This document shows positions 36,772-49,679 of a DNA stretch of 64,000 nt, piece after piece. The notes under the pieces are model-generated. The model was not told the DNA's origin, did not search any database, and saw nothing but the letters and a program-made list of their open reading frames with translations. Position numbers and translations under genes: made by a program. The stretch's first letter is position 1; the number at the start of each line of letters is the position of its first letter. Source of the DNA: Tretioscincus oriximinensis (lineage: Eukaryota > Chordata > Lepidosauria > Squamata > Gymnophthalmidae); contig JAJVDF010000213.1 in NCBI GenBank assembly GCA_022410635.1, positions 66,962-130,961 on the forward strand, given 5' to 3'.

Positions 36772-37324
36772 AGCATGGCACACCCTGCCCTCCTCTCTAC
36801 CTGGCTCTCCCTCCCATCCAGTTTCTTGTAGTGCAGCGTGGCTAGATGCTGCTGCACCATGTGCCAAGAACAGTTCCCGTCACCTAAACTGCTGTTGACA
36901 TGCCACATAGCTTCATCCAGCCATGCTACAATGTTTAAAAAGGTGAGGAAACTGGGAGGGAGGGCCAGGCCAGGCCAAGCTGAGGAAATCTTGCCTCAAC
37001 TGCAGCAACTGGGGTGACACACTGTAACTGGAGTTTCCCTGGCAGCCCTGGGCCTTTGAGCCAGCCTAACTTAAGTTGGAGACTTGACAAACAGAGGAAA
37101 TGATTGCAAACATAAGCCATTTTAATGTACTCTGCAAAATAAGGAGTACTATAAAAGTAAGTTTGTTCAGCACAAAGTAAAAGTTTGGTGGGAAGCACAG
37201 TTAGAGCTCTTCACATTGCTCTGTCATTACAGTACTAATGAGTGCTTATCGTTATTGCTATTCTCAAGATGCAATAGGGGCACACAATACCTCCTTGACA
37301 TGAAACACAGCATATATGAAATGA

Positions 37325-37896
37325 CCTATCACACCCCTTTTTTTNGGGGGGGGACCCGGTTTTGGGGTGTCTACCCCACCCTCCCGGGGGGCAAGTGGCA
37401 CCATTTCTCCAGTTTTTGCTGAGGAAAAAAAAATAAAAAAAAATTTTTGAAAAGAAAATTGGAAAAACAAATTCACTGCAATACCACTAGGGGGCTCTGG
37501 CAACTGGGACCAACTCCTGAAGGCACACACATGCCCCTCAGCAAAAAATAAAAATTCTCACAAACTTCAAAACTTTATCACACACTTCAAAAATATTTTT
37601 TTAATTTGTTTTTTAAAAAATAGTTGCACCACCACTAGGGGATTCTGGCAACTGGGGCCAGCCTCTGAAGGCACCTTCCCCTCTGAAAAAAAGTAAAAAA
37701 ATTCTGATGTACTCCAAAAATTCTCAGTTTAAAAATTCTCGCCCACTTAAAAAAAATTCTCACATGCTTCACTGATTTCCCAGGCGGGAATTTTGGAAGA
37801 GAATGCATGTTGGGGGTAATTTACATATTTATGAATATGCAAATTAGCATGAATATTAATTACCCAGTTTGGGCCTCAGAAAATCTGGTCAGTCTA
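37325..37896. repeat. Foldback/MITE family member (TAGGCTGACCA type), copy 2, with internal tandem units
   Basis: The right end aaatctggtcagtcta fits the terminal repeat of the 39274-39480 element. The left part shares ggggacccggttttggggtg and ttttgctgagg with it. Two internal units, each starting with a variant of ccaccactagggg(g)ctctggcaactgg, lie at about 37480-37600 and 37620-37760. The base at 37345 is N within a homopolymer. Confidence 0.6.
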
Positions 37897-37973
37897 CCTT
37901 ATCCTGGTCATCAACACTGCAGCGAAGGAACCTTTGTTTACCAGGCACTCTTCCCCTTGCTATGTGACTCTTG

Positions 37974-38091
37974 GGCTACATCCAGACATCACTTTTTATT
38001 CCGCAATACTTGAATGTCCTAGAATAAAGTACTTCTCTGGGTTGCTTTATTCCAAAATAACCAACTATAGGAGAATAATTGGATGCAGCTT
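37974..38091. repeat. Palindromic MITE (GGCTGCATCC type), copy 1
   Basis: Begins ggctacatccagacatcac and ends aattggatgcagct, with inner inverted pieces (tagaataaagta / tgctttattcca). Same family as 63552-63701. Confidence 0.6.
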
Positions 38092-39273
38092 TGTGTTAGC
38101 AGTGTTCCACTTTATATATACTATTAATATTACACGTTACAGGAATCGCAACATGTATTTTGAACTTTTAAAAGAGTACTTATTAAAATGCAGTGTCCTA
38201 ATAGTAAACACCATTTTTTAAACAAGTATCTGGTTCAGGACAGTGTTGCAAACAGCCTCACCCTTGTGTGTTACTCCTTTGGGGGCAGATTTTTCTGACA
38301 TTCTTAATATGATCTATTTCAAATTTGAATTATATTTTGATTTTAAAAGGCAAAGGCACAAGTCTGAAATGTAAAAGAGCAGTTGAATACTTTTAAAGCA
38401 GTGATAACAACCAGACCTATGTGCGTTCACTAGAAATAAACAGTGGCATGGTAATGTAAAAGAGTTCTAAAAAGCTCAGAGATATGCCCACAAAAAGACA
38501 TTCCTTTGATATTATTATTGCTTAGCCTTAGGAAAGACCCCGTCTCAAAAGCTTTTCAAAAGTCAAAGTACACAGCATCAAAGCCACCGGTTTTATCTTC
38601 ATGTTTATTGATGGGTAAATGTTATGGTTTTATTTTGTAAAAAAATCCATGACTTATCAGGTTTAGCTGAGTGCTTAACCCATTGTCCTTTCATAATAAT
38701 ATTCCCCAACTAATGAAGTAATTAAAACAGAATCTCTTTTATCCACAATCAGCTTTGGAATTGTTGTCCTTAAATAGCCAGACGTTCTCCTGGCTACCTT
38801 TTGAAGATCTCTAATGGATACGGTTATGTTCTGTGTTAATCAGAAATACACTATATTGCCAAAGGTATTCACTCATCCACTCACACAGGTGAACCCAGCA
38901 AATACTATGGGCAATGCAGTGTATTTAGGGCAATAGACTCTTCAGTAACTCTGTCTATCTTACTGATCCGTTCAACATAAAAATTAAATAAAAGTACCTA
39001 TGATACTCATGGAGAATTGCTCTGCCATTTTCAAAGCCACTTATATATTGCTAGTACAAATACTACATTAAGCCTATGCCAACATTTGTCCCTGTATCCA
39101 ATATTACAAAGAATGTGTTATTTCTATCAGTAGAAGATAAGCTCTGCATTGGAAACTCTCTTCATTAGTCATTAGTCATTTTTTGTTTTGCACATCTCAT
39201 TGAATTATTGTTTTCTTGCATAGTATATATATACATCATCATAAAACCATACATTTTATTTGTTTGTTTTATT
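38092..39273. other. Intron sequence, no recognised element
   Basis: AT-rich with no recognised gene or repeat. Confidence 0.45.
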
Positions 39274-39480
39274 TAGGCTGACCAGATTACCCCCGGGGGG
39301 TGGGGGTGAAAACCCATTTTCGGGGTGCCTCTCAGTTTTTTCTGAGCAAAAAAAATTAAAGAACAAAAATATTTTTTAAAAAAATATTTTTTGGAAATGT
39401 TTTTCCTCAGAAAAAACTGGGAGGAACCCCAAAACCGGGTTTTCAACCCCTCCCCCAAAGGGGGTCATCTGGTCAGCCTA
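39274..39480. mobile_element. Palindromic MITE (TAGGCTGACCA type), complete copy
   Basis: The 207-bp element starts taggctgaccagatta and ends ggtcatctggtcagccta. The arms are near reverse complements for about 90 bp and meet in an AT-rich centre. A 7-bp duplication, ttttatt, lies directly outside both ends (39267-39273 and 39481-39487). There is no coding capacity, so it must have been moved by a transposase encoded elsewhere. The superfamily is uncertain; hAT-like elements usually make 8-bp duplications. Confidence 0.85.
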
Positions 39481-39610
39481 TTTTATTAAACAAGGATTGT
39501 ACTGAATAAGCAAGTGTCACTGGGAGTTAGAAAATTGTTGCTTTAAATATTAAAAAATAGCAATATTATATATTGTTAGATAAAGTTTATAATAACTACT
39601 TCCTCAGCTA

Positions 39611-39924
39611 CCTCCTATCCTTTTATTCTGGAACTTAATTTCAGAAGAGGTGGTGTTAGTTAGCCTGGCTAGATTTAAGGCCAGATTAGACAAATTCATG
39701 GAACGATCTAGGATGAATACCAGGATGGATCTCTTGATACTGCTTCCAAGATGGAGTAACAGGCAGTATTTTTGAAGTGCCATTTGTAGGGAGTTGAGAA
39801 CAGATGAGAGTCTTCCCTTCTTCTGCTTGAGACTGCCCAGGTGCAATTGGTGGGCCACTATGTGAGACAGAATGCTGGACTAGATGGGCTTTGGCCCCAT
39901 TCAGCAGGGCTCCTCTTATGTTTT
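39611..39924 (-). repeat. CR1-like LINE 3'-region fragment
   Basis: Read on the - strand: cataagaggagccctgctga, then ccatctagtccagcattctg, then aatactgcctgttactccat and gaatttgtctaatctggcc. This is the best-preserved of the four copies in the window. Confidence 0.6.
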
Positions 39925-42138
39925 ACTTCAATTGTTCCAAGCCTCAAGGCCTTTTCCAGAGAGATCTGTTTTCCCATTATGTGACCAAAGTGTCTTATCT
40001 TCAGCATTTGTACCTACATTTCCAATGAATAAACGTGGTTGAAATCAAAGTAAATTATTATTATTGTTTTGATTGTTAACCGCCCTGAGATTTTCAGGTA
40101 TAGGAAATATAAGTGAGTAAGTAAGCAAGTAAGTAAACTAATTAAGGAATTGAGGGTGAAAAAAAAACTCATAAGGAATATATATTAGGAATATATATGG
40201 TTGTCTCCACACCTTGGGAACAAGATGGGAACAAATCTTTGATAGCTGTGGGAAACTGAAAATTAACAGATTTAGGTAGATGTCCCTTTTTGCAAAATGA
40301 TTTAAGGTTTCTGTGCTTTTTCTTTTTTTTCTCCCTCTCTGTCTTATTATCCTAAAAGTGTTTGTTCCTAAACTGTTTAATAAACGTCATAGGTTTTTAG
40401 TACTTTGAATCCTGCTCTTTCAAAATTTGCTACAATTCTTTATAACTCATTTCTTATACATTGATGATACCACTGACTATGGATTTAAAATTTGAACTTG
40501 CTCTGGGGTGGTCCAGCTGCTTTGCACCCACATTCAAAGGAGTAGTCTTATTAACAACCTCACTGTATTTAGAAATTTTTATTTCACCTCAGAATACTCC
40601 ATAGAGGATTTGTTAAAAAAATGATTTTAGGATTTCAAATAAATAAGCCATGATGACAAAAAATGTTAAAAATGAATAGTGGCCTAAGCAAGATTGCTGA
40701 TAATCTTAGACCGAACTGATTAGGATTAAGTGCTGTTTCAGAAAAGATGTTGAACCGTGGTTGTTAAGGATGCAGAACCAGGCCATGGTGTACGCTGTGG
40801 TTCTCTCGAAAGGTCAATTAAGGTATAGAGATGCTGTGCATGTTATATGTTGAAAGAAGATCATTCTTTTATCTGTATTCCCTGCAAAAGATTTCAGAGA
40901 CAATGTCCAATTAAAAAAGAAAAAAGAAAGTGGTTTCTCAAAAATGTTTTTAAAAAGGTTAAGTAGAAGACAATGGCTATTTGCCAGCCCTGTCTTTCAG
41001 ATATGATTTTAATAATTGATAATTAATTACATTAATGTTTTTGAATCTCCTTGGATATTTTCATTTTAAAGTTCCAGCTATTTAATTGAATTTCTGTAGG
41101 GAGAGTGTTAATCATTCACTTAAGCTATATATTTATATTAGCCAGTGAAAGAGAGGAGTGAAAGGGCTAATCTATCGAGTGAGCTAAGCATTGCTTTTCT
41201 GCTGAAGGCCATGCAGAGACTGAAGGTCTCTGAGGAGCCCTTATCCTGGAGACAGCTTGCTTTCAGTGCTCTCCAGAGGCCTTGGGAGCCAAAGATGTGA
41301 GTGACAGCTGTTCTTTTTGGATCGGCATAGAAGAAATGATGCTACTGCAATCCTCTTTTATCACAGTGTTTTATCTAGTGCATTGAATATCACAGTAAGC
41401 AGGATGGATGTTGCACATAATGAATTAAAATAGCTGCAGTAGGAAATGTTTCAGATGTCTGCTTTGTTTCTGCTTCAGTCTCTCTGAGTTGGTAAAGCTG
41501 TAGAAATGGTAAACCAAACACAGAAGTAGAGATTAATTTCTTAACACTATTCATTTGTTCGATTCACAGCATAGACTTAGATGATAGTTTCAGCGTAACA
41601 TTTAGAACAACTAGAACAACTTAGTCTTCCTTCCTTTTTTGTTTTGTTTTTAATTTGTAGTGCTATTGGTTTCAGCTTGAACGATCCTAAATAATTCCTC
41701 AGATACAATCTTTCTCTCTGAATATATTTGAAATAGATTAGGGATATGAGTATTCCATACCTGTGTATACATAACTCATATATTTGCAAAATTTTACTAG
41801 AGTGTTTTTACTCTGGTCACTCATTTGTTTTAAAACTTCTTTAGTCCTAAAAAATGTTACTAATCTTCCACCCCCACACCCTGGTATAGTCCACTGAATA
41901 CCAAAATTCTCCAAGTTTCACAAAACATACTTCAGCTTCACTATAGTTGTCAGAAGATGGGCTTAATTATATTCCATAGTTCTTTGACTCCTGTTCACAT
42001 TGTTAAATATAAGATACTAATTTCACCCCATTTGTCCAAGATCTTCCTTATTCATCTGCACTTCATTTTCAATGACCTTTCTCTTGTATATTTAGTTATT
42101 AATTGATCTGTATGATGGTGCCATTTTGTTTGTTGTCA
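39925..42138. other. Intron sequence; SINE/LINE tail and possible conserved noncoding block
   Basis: A tail fragment (gttaaccgccctgagatttt...gtaagtaagcaag) lies at about 40070-40135. The stretch 41120-41310 is less AT-rich and lacks repeat features; it may be a conserved noncoding element. No gene seen. Confidence 0.45.
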
Positions 42139-42552
42139 TTTGTTTCCATCTTTTCAACCTTCAGTTAAAACTGCTTCTGCAGCCATAATTAATTACTTAA
42201 TTAAATGTTGATCTTCCTTTTTTATCTGTTAAGGATCTGTTGAGAACCCCGACAGCTTTCGAATATATTGAAATGTATGTATGAAGCTGCTTCAAAATAA
42301 TAAAAAATAATTTAAAATGTTTGAAGCCACTTCAAAATAATAATAAAAAATAAACAAATTCAAAATATAAAAAGTTCCCTTCTTTGTTTATTTTGAAGGA
42401 GCTTCAAACATCATACATTTCAATATATTCGAAAGCTGTCAGGATTCTCAGTTTCTTCTTAACAGAAAAAACAGGAGGATCAACATTTAATTAATCAATT
42501 AATTATGGCTGCACAAGCAGTTTGAACTGCAGATTGAAAAGATGGAGACAAA
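42139..42552. repeat. Large palindrome (foldback element), 414 bp
   Basis: The left arm 42139-42302 and right arm 42387-42552 are reverse complements with scattered differences. Paired landmarks are tttgtttccatcttttcaa / ttgaaaagatggagacaaa; gccataattaattacttaa / attaatcaattaattatggc; and agctttcgaatatattgaaa / tttcaatatattcgaaagct. The central 84 bp is AT-rich. Probably a non-autonomous DNA transposon; no coding capacity and no clear target duplication. Confidence 0.85.
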
Positions 42553-43737
42553 AGAGAGTAAGCCTTGCCACCCTTTCTTGTTTCCAGAGAATTCTGTTGT
42601 AGGGACATGGATGACACCTAGAAAGGAGTCTCCATAATGAGGGGCTCACTCAGTACCCCTAGGAAACCTCTTTGCTAGAGCAGAAGAAAATACAGCTGTC
42701 ACCTCTGCCAGAGAAGTTTCTTTGCTTCTTCTGCACCACCTTAATTGACATGTTTCTCCCCTAATGATTTGGTTTAAGCAATTGTGAAGCAAGGAGGACT
42801 GTGAACACTAGACATATTCTTCATGTGTTATACCTCCAAGTGCTCTAAATGAAGATGTAGCAAAATTGTGCCCGGTCAAAACGGNATCATTTTCTCCATG
42901 GCTGATATTTGCTGAAGATCCATTCTGCACTGGACACTGGAAAATGTTTCAAACTAATTCTTTTTATCTGCACACTGCCAACTCTTTGTTCTTCACTTTC
43001 AATACTAATGAGAATGAAAAAAGTGCTAGTAACTTCATTTTTCACCTCCATGCACACGTACAGTCTGTGGTAAATCTATATGACATAGGATATTATTGAA
43101 TTTAGTGTTACTGAATTCCTACCATTAGACACTAAAGCCTACCACTTTGACAATTTAAATATCTGGTTCAATTAGCTAAAAAAGGCAATACACTACAGAA
43201 GTATCTACATTTACCTCTCCAGGGTACCTCAGAGGATCCAAGAGACACGTGATCCTACTCTATGTTCATTTTTGTTTGCATCAGAGGTACCTTATGGCAA
43301 CAATGCTCACTTTTCCAATATGATCCTTAAAAAAGGGCCTTATTTGCCAGATGGTTTCTCTTGCCCTACTGAAATCAAAATGAAAATATGGAAAGTGTTT
43401 TTTTTCCCTGAAGGATCTGTATCATCCAAGATGCTTATACCCAGAAGTGAAAATGCAGTTTACTGTACATCTGTATGTGCACTTCGATTTTAACAGGGAA
43501 ATATTTTTGCACACATGGCACATTAACATCATCTAGAGTCAATCTTCACCTTATGTTCCTTATTATAAATATCTTATGTAAACAGTTTTTACCTTTTTAA
43601 GCCAGGTGACCTGTTTGAGTAAGATATGACCACATCTATGTGAGTGATGGTACCTAACAAAGTAATAATTGTGTTGCATATGCAGTAACTGTATTTCCAT
43701 TAAGAGTAGAAAGGATGTTCTCCATTTTTTTATGGTT
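42553..43737. other. Intron sequence, no recognised element
   Basis: No gene recognised. The base at 42885 is N. Confidence 0.45.
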
Positions 43738-44555
43738 TGAACAGAGCATTCACATTGCTAATCACTATTAATTACTATTTTTCAATCACTCAAAGCATTC
43801 TTAAACTTGTATTAAACTTACATTCTGTGGATTGTCTTTAAATCATCCATAGTCACCCCTGCACTCTGGAAACATTCTTGCAAAATGTCTGAATACTGTA
43901 CTGTCCATCTGTAGTCTACAGCCCAATCCCCATATTCTATTTCCTGCGCTTTGGAAGCAATTTTACCTTCTGTCTGCCCCATGGAACTATGCATGCCTAG
44001 CGTTCCACACGCTCTAAAGGTCTTTATAAATATAGCCTCCTCATATCATGCGATTTAGCACCCTCCATTTTGTAAAGTCTGAAAGAAAAACTGCCTCAGA
44101 GCTTCAGTATGCAAATTGTAAAACTCTCATTGGCTATTGCCTGGTACAGATTGCCTAGGAATTGTATGCAGGGTTGCAAAAATAATTCTGGAGAGACAAG
44201 CACAGCAATGATTTCTGTGGCTTGTGATGTCACAAGAATTGCCAGGATGTGTCGAGGATAGAGAGGGAACTGTGAGGTCATTTGAAGGTAAATGGGGACA
44301 TATTTGTGAATGTGCTACCTCGCTTTTTTAAAAAAAAGCAATTTAAAACTTGTAGTGGGGAAGCAGCCTACATGTCACCTGGAATGTTTTCACGTGAAGG
44401 GGTGACAACCTGACATGTAGAACACAGAAATGCTGGAAGCAGCTTTTGTAATGTCTTCTGTCTTGAAAAATTAGAAACGGCACACACACACACATCCCAG
44501 CCAGTAGATTGGAATGGTTCCTAGCAACCATTGTCTTTAAACAAGTGAAAAAAGC
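43738..44555. repeat. Interspersed repeat, unclassified (copy 2)
   Basis: Shares opening and closing sequence with 17774-18150 (see that entry) but is about twice as long, so it holds extra internal sequence or copy 1 has a deletion. Confidence 0.5.
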
Positions 44556-47500
44556 CCCAAGGAGATTCATTATATTGCTTTGACTGCAGAATTCCTTTCT
44601 ATGTATGTTCCTTCCTATACATTGGAATCCAAAAGAAAAGACGAATGAAATATCTTCTAGAAGTACATGTGATATCTTGCATCTCCTTGATCATTGCTTT
44701 TTTCATGTGTTTACCATGTAGATTTTGCTTTTATTTCATGAAGTTTTTAAAAATATAGTACCGTACTATTTTGAAACCCCAGTTGTATGGGTACATCTTT
44801 TAGCCTAAATTTGTTTGGGCTAAATATTGCCCCACCAAGAACCTGCTATCAAAGCCATCCAAAGCCGGATATTAATACATCTTAATAAGCAATACATGAG
44901 GAGAGCTTTTTTTTTTTTTACAGCTGTCTGTCACAAAGTTCTGAAGTGCATTTCTTTAAAGTCTCCCTGTCTCCCGAGGAAAGGGGATAAGGCTGTGAAT
45001 CCCTGGACAGGATCTATGACTCATTATGTCAATCAAACCCCACTTCAGAAGGGAATAAAGAGATTTGTATCTCAAAGCTGTGCATAACGACTTCTCGGCT
45101 TTTCATTTCATATTTATGAGCGGTTTACTTTGAAGTGTTTATCAGGCAATACGCAGAAACATGAGAGAGCATTGCCTGAAACCATGTTCAAGTGTCTAAT
45201 CTGTTAAATGCTTGCTGAGCAGGCTAGTTCATCAGTGCATGCAATGCAAAAAGAACATATATATGTATAAAAAAACTTTCTGTTTTGAAGCAGAATATTT
45301 CTATTAGTAATATAAAAAAGGATTATTAATGCCAGGCATTTTGAAATAATTGTACCATAGAAAACTTACAAAAGCACTTAAATCCAATTTCAAAAAGAAG
45401 CTAGACTAAATTAAACAACATAGATAAAAATTGCCACAGTGTGTTCTTCACTACAGAATACTTAAGTTTGCAGAGGCCACCAGGCTCTTGCTAATTCCAT
45501 GAGAATTAGGACATCAAAAAGGAAGAAATTTCAAGCTCCTTTGTGGTGGAAAAAAGCCATTTCTGGTATCCAGGCCTTCCTAGAATATAAGCAATCCAAA
45601 TGCTTTCTATTTAACCAGTTCTGGTTGCACTTCTTGCCTGGCAAACAAAGATTGTGACTGAATCATTTATTACATAGGTTAATATTTGCCACATCACCCA
45701 TTCTCTGAGGCAAATCAGCAGAAGCTGCATCCCAGGAAGCATAACTCAGATTTTCTGATTGCACAACATAAATATCAAACTAACAATTTCCATACAGTGT
45801 ATTTGTTTGTTTGTTTGTTTATTTTTAAGCATTCGTATGTCTTCTCAAATAACTCAAGTTTAAAAGTGTATCCATCATCTACTTAGAAATACTAAAAGTA
45901 AAAATTACGAATAAGGATAAAGTCCTCCAAACAAATGCAAACATCTCTATATAAAATGTGATAGTATTTATTTATTTTCCTCTTCTATAAGCTTGGAAAA
46001 CCAAAAGATATTTGGTAACTAAGATATCATTACAAACATATTTAGTATTTCTACAATGTCACGTATGATATTGTAGCTTAAGTTCCCATTTTTGATTACT
46101 TTTTCATCTTCATATTTACTATATCAGTGCACATATGAAGGCTAACACAAAGTTCTGAATACCTATTTAGACACTGAAATGCAGATTCAGAAGCAAGCTT
46201 GAAGCAAGATGTTATTGGACATGATGTAAGTGCTCACAGGCACTCCTAGGAAAAAAAACACCTCAAACTACCTCATTGAAGGTGGGCTGTCAGACATCTT
46301 GCTCCCAGCAGAAGTCTGTTTTTCTTCCAGTCCAGATAACTGGAAACCATTTGTCCTGAAAAAACCCCAAGAATATCTTTGCCATTTTGCTCCAAGTAAT
46401 GGTCCTTCCTTCTCCCAGCTGGTACCAGAAACCAGTGAATCATCCTACCGGAGGGAAGTGGAGCAGAGATGTTTATATTTGTTACAGTGATTTTATTGTG
46501 ACCTGTCCTGAGACCACAGATGGGAGAAAAGATCCCAACAACTCCCAATAATATATACAGTATATTCTGTGGTCAGTCATTCTGTGAGCTCCTTATCAGC
46601 AAAAATGTCTGTGTACATAATATACTCTCCAATCAGCCATTTTGTTTGCTGGTTGTCAAGAGGAAGTACTATAGTCCCTCACTAAAATACTCTTAGATAA
46701 TTAGCTATCAATATCAGATTCCTTCAGCTCTTACCCTTACAGTTTCTCACCAGAACTACATAGAGTTATTGAAAAAAGGCTATTTCAATAAATCTATATA
46801 AATGTTCGTCAGTGGATTCTCCTAGTAAACCAATAATCTGGAAAAATGGCTCTAAAATCTGAAATCTGTTGGTTTATATAACAGAGGCAAGTGCAGCACA
46901 AATTTGACTTGTAAGTGGATTATTGATCCTGTCTGTATGCAAACCCTGATCATCATGATCAGAGCAGGAGAAGAAACGTTGCCTAGCTGTGATGCTAATG
47001 GCCAGGGACAGTGGGCAGCATCCATTCTGGAACAGTATTTCTTTTAACTTTGCAATTCCGTAACCCATATCCATCTTGTATGTAATACTAGAGCCAGGGA
47101 AGATGATTTGAATTGAACGCTTTGTAAGGTGGAAAGACATTTGGATCATCTATAACAATGCTACCAGAAGTCTATGGTCTCCTCCTCCCCCCCTCCCAAA
47201 AAAAGAAAGAAAGAAAAGAAAAAAGTGCAAGTTATTAGAGGAATAAAAGCTTGCATAGATTTCATTGAACATATTGTATTTCAGTGCAGATGCAATATGA
47301 GATGGANTACAGTAGACACAAGAGGTTATTTGAAACTACATTTCTTTGGAAGCAGCCCAACAAAGTTCATGTGTAAAATATTGTTCAGATGAAATTCCTA
47401 TATATGTATCATAATCACATTAAATTTCATCTTGCATTATAGTTCAGTTCACACAAGATAGTTTTTATAGAAAAGTAGTGATTAAAATCATATCCCCATT

Positions 47501-49297
47501 TTCTTCCCATGCTGCAACATAGCTGAAGTTAAGCTAAACATGTTCAAATTGCATATGCTCTATTTGTTCAGTCTAATAACCTGGAAAAAGGAAAGGTTTC
47601 AGATTTTTGCTTGCCCAGCTCACATATTTAGACTCCAGATTTTCTATTGAACAGCCAGGAACTGGAGCAAGAGCTCCATCTGTACTCCTTTGTTTATTTA
47701 TTTTATTCACAAGTCTTGTATCTTGCAATCCCTGGGGAAATGGAAGAAGGGCTGATGTTTTTAATATTATATACCCACACTGAAGTTACAAGAAATTAAT
47801 TTCATGTGGGCACAGCTCTATTTATTTTAAATGCCTTCCTCCTTATTCCTGCCCATAAAGTTCCAATTAAACAAAAACAAAACAGCTTACAGGAAAGGGT
47901 AAAGAGATTTAGCGATGAAACTGCTGGCATGGAAAATGCCAAGGAAGATTTTTCCCCCTTATATGCCCATCTTGTGAAATGGTCTTTCATGCCACTTTAA
48001 AGTAAAGCAGATGCTTAGATCTCTTTCACACGCTCTTAGTATAGTATAGAGCCCCCCTTCTGATACTGGTGCAGGATAAGGAAAACCCTGCCCCCCTGAG
48101 AGTATGCTCTGTCCACATAGGATGGATTATAAACAGGATATCGCAAATAGCGCCCAGTTTATCAGTAGACCATGATGTTGAGGTATATTGGCATGTTAAT
48201 GAAAGACACACTGGACCACACAAGCATCCAGGTGATGTGACTCTGTGACCGATATCTTATTGGGAAATCATTTTTGCAGTACAACAAGGTATGATATGAA
48301 AATGGGTGTTCCAAGGGTCTTGTTCTAAAGGAGTTCTAACATTCTAAAGGAGTTCTTTTTGGTCTATGAAACCATACACATACATACACTGGGTGTGAAA
48401 CTGGCATAAATGTTAAACGATCCCAGTGTGAAAAGATTTGTTCCATGCTAACAATAGTTCATCTCAGTTTGCAATTGATTATGTATACTGATGTGAAGTG
48501 ATCCGCTCTGTACTGGAATATACCAAGATTGAAGTTCAGGCTAGGGCTCCCAAAATGACGCCTTGGTCCTGGTTTAGAGGTTCAGTGGCATAATAGAGTG
48601 CTTTGCTAAAATTGACTGAGAACTTTAAAAATTAAGGACTATCACTTGCAGCTTTCAGAGCATTTAGAGATCTACTGTGTCCACATCAAAGCTGATATGA
48701 ATGTCAAAGACAGTATCGGATTGGTCAAAGATAGGCAAAACACCTTCGCTAATTCCAGAAGCATCCCATCCTAGCTTGTGATGGGCTGCTAATCACAGGA
48801 TGTCAAACTGCCATAAGTGCAAATATGACAGATTGAGAGGAAATGACTGAGTCAGTTATTGTTCAGTGAGCATTATGATTTAGGAACATTTGGACTATAG
48901 CCTTTAACATCATAAGTTGAAAGGTTTATTTCAAATGGCTGCTTCCTGCATCAATCAGTATCTCAATGTATATGAAGCATGTATAATCCATGCTAATATG
49001 TTCTTCAAATATGATGCCTATGTTGTTGTCTTTTGACGTAGCAAATACACCTTAGTGAAAACATTTAACCTGAATTCTTGTCAAACAAAGTCAACTACAT
49101 AGCCATGCTGGTGAATAGGTCAGCTGCATATGGTGTCAGCAGTAGGAATAATATGACAGATTATTTTTCTCATGTGAGAACTGAATCCTTAGCTTTTACT
49201 TCAGAAAAAAATCTGCTAAATTCTGCTTCCAAAGAGAACATACACTAAGGAATTAGTTTGCACAGGCCAGAGTACTTATATACTGCTCAAAACAATT
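44556..49297. other. Intron sequence, mostly unassigned
   Basis: Contains a polypurine run at 47197-47226, (tttg)n at 45797-45820, and one N at 47307. The stretches 44930-45230 and 47780-48000 are free of repeats and could be conserved noncoding DNA, which cannot be tested here. Confidence 0.45.
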
Positions 49298-49679
49298 AAG
49301 GATAGATTTCTTGATACTGCCTCTGTGATGGGGCAGCAACTCCTGGGGCTACAAAGGCAGCAGTCATACCTTTGCTGCAGTCTATCTTCAGTTCATCATC
49401 AGCCTAAGGAATGGAATTTAATTCATTTCTTTCTGAACTAAGGCTGTCTCCCCACAAGGTTTTCGTACACCAATGGTACAAAATGATTACGAATCTACCT
49501 CACATGTTGATGGAGCAACAGGCAGTACTCCTGAAATACCATTTACAGGACGTCGAGAACAGTTGAATATTTTGCTTCTTCTGTTCCAGACAGCCCAGGT
49601 GCAATTGGTGTGAGACAGAATGCTGGACTAGATGGGCTCCGGACCAATTCAGCATGGCTCCTCTTATATTCTTATGTTC
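49298..49679 (-). repeat. CR1-like LINE 3'-region fragment, split
   Basis: 49298-49343 matches the inner part of the 39611-39924 copy (ggatagatttcttgatactgc). 49500-49679 matches the outer part, ending cagcatggctcctcttata. About 155 bp of unrelated sequence separates them. Confidence 0.55.

Noticed and set aside
36399..36908. 169-codon - strand frame and 94-codon + strand frame
   Set aside because: Both are products of the polypurine tract: Ser/Phe/Leu/Pro-rich on one strand, Lys/Arg/Glu-rich on the other.
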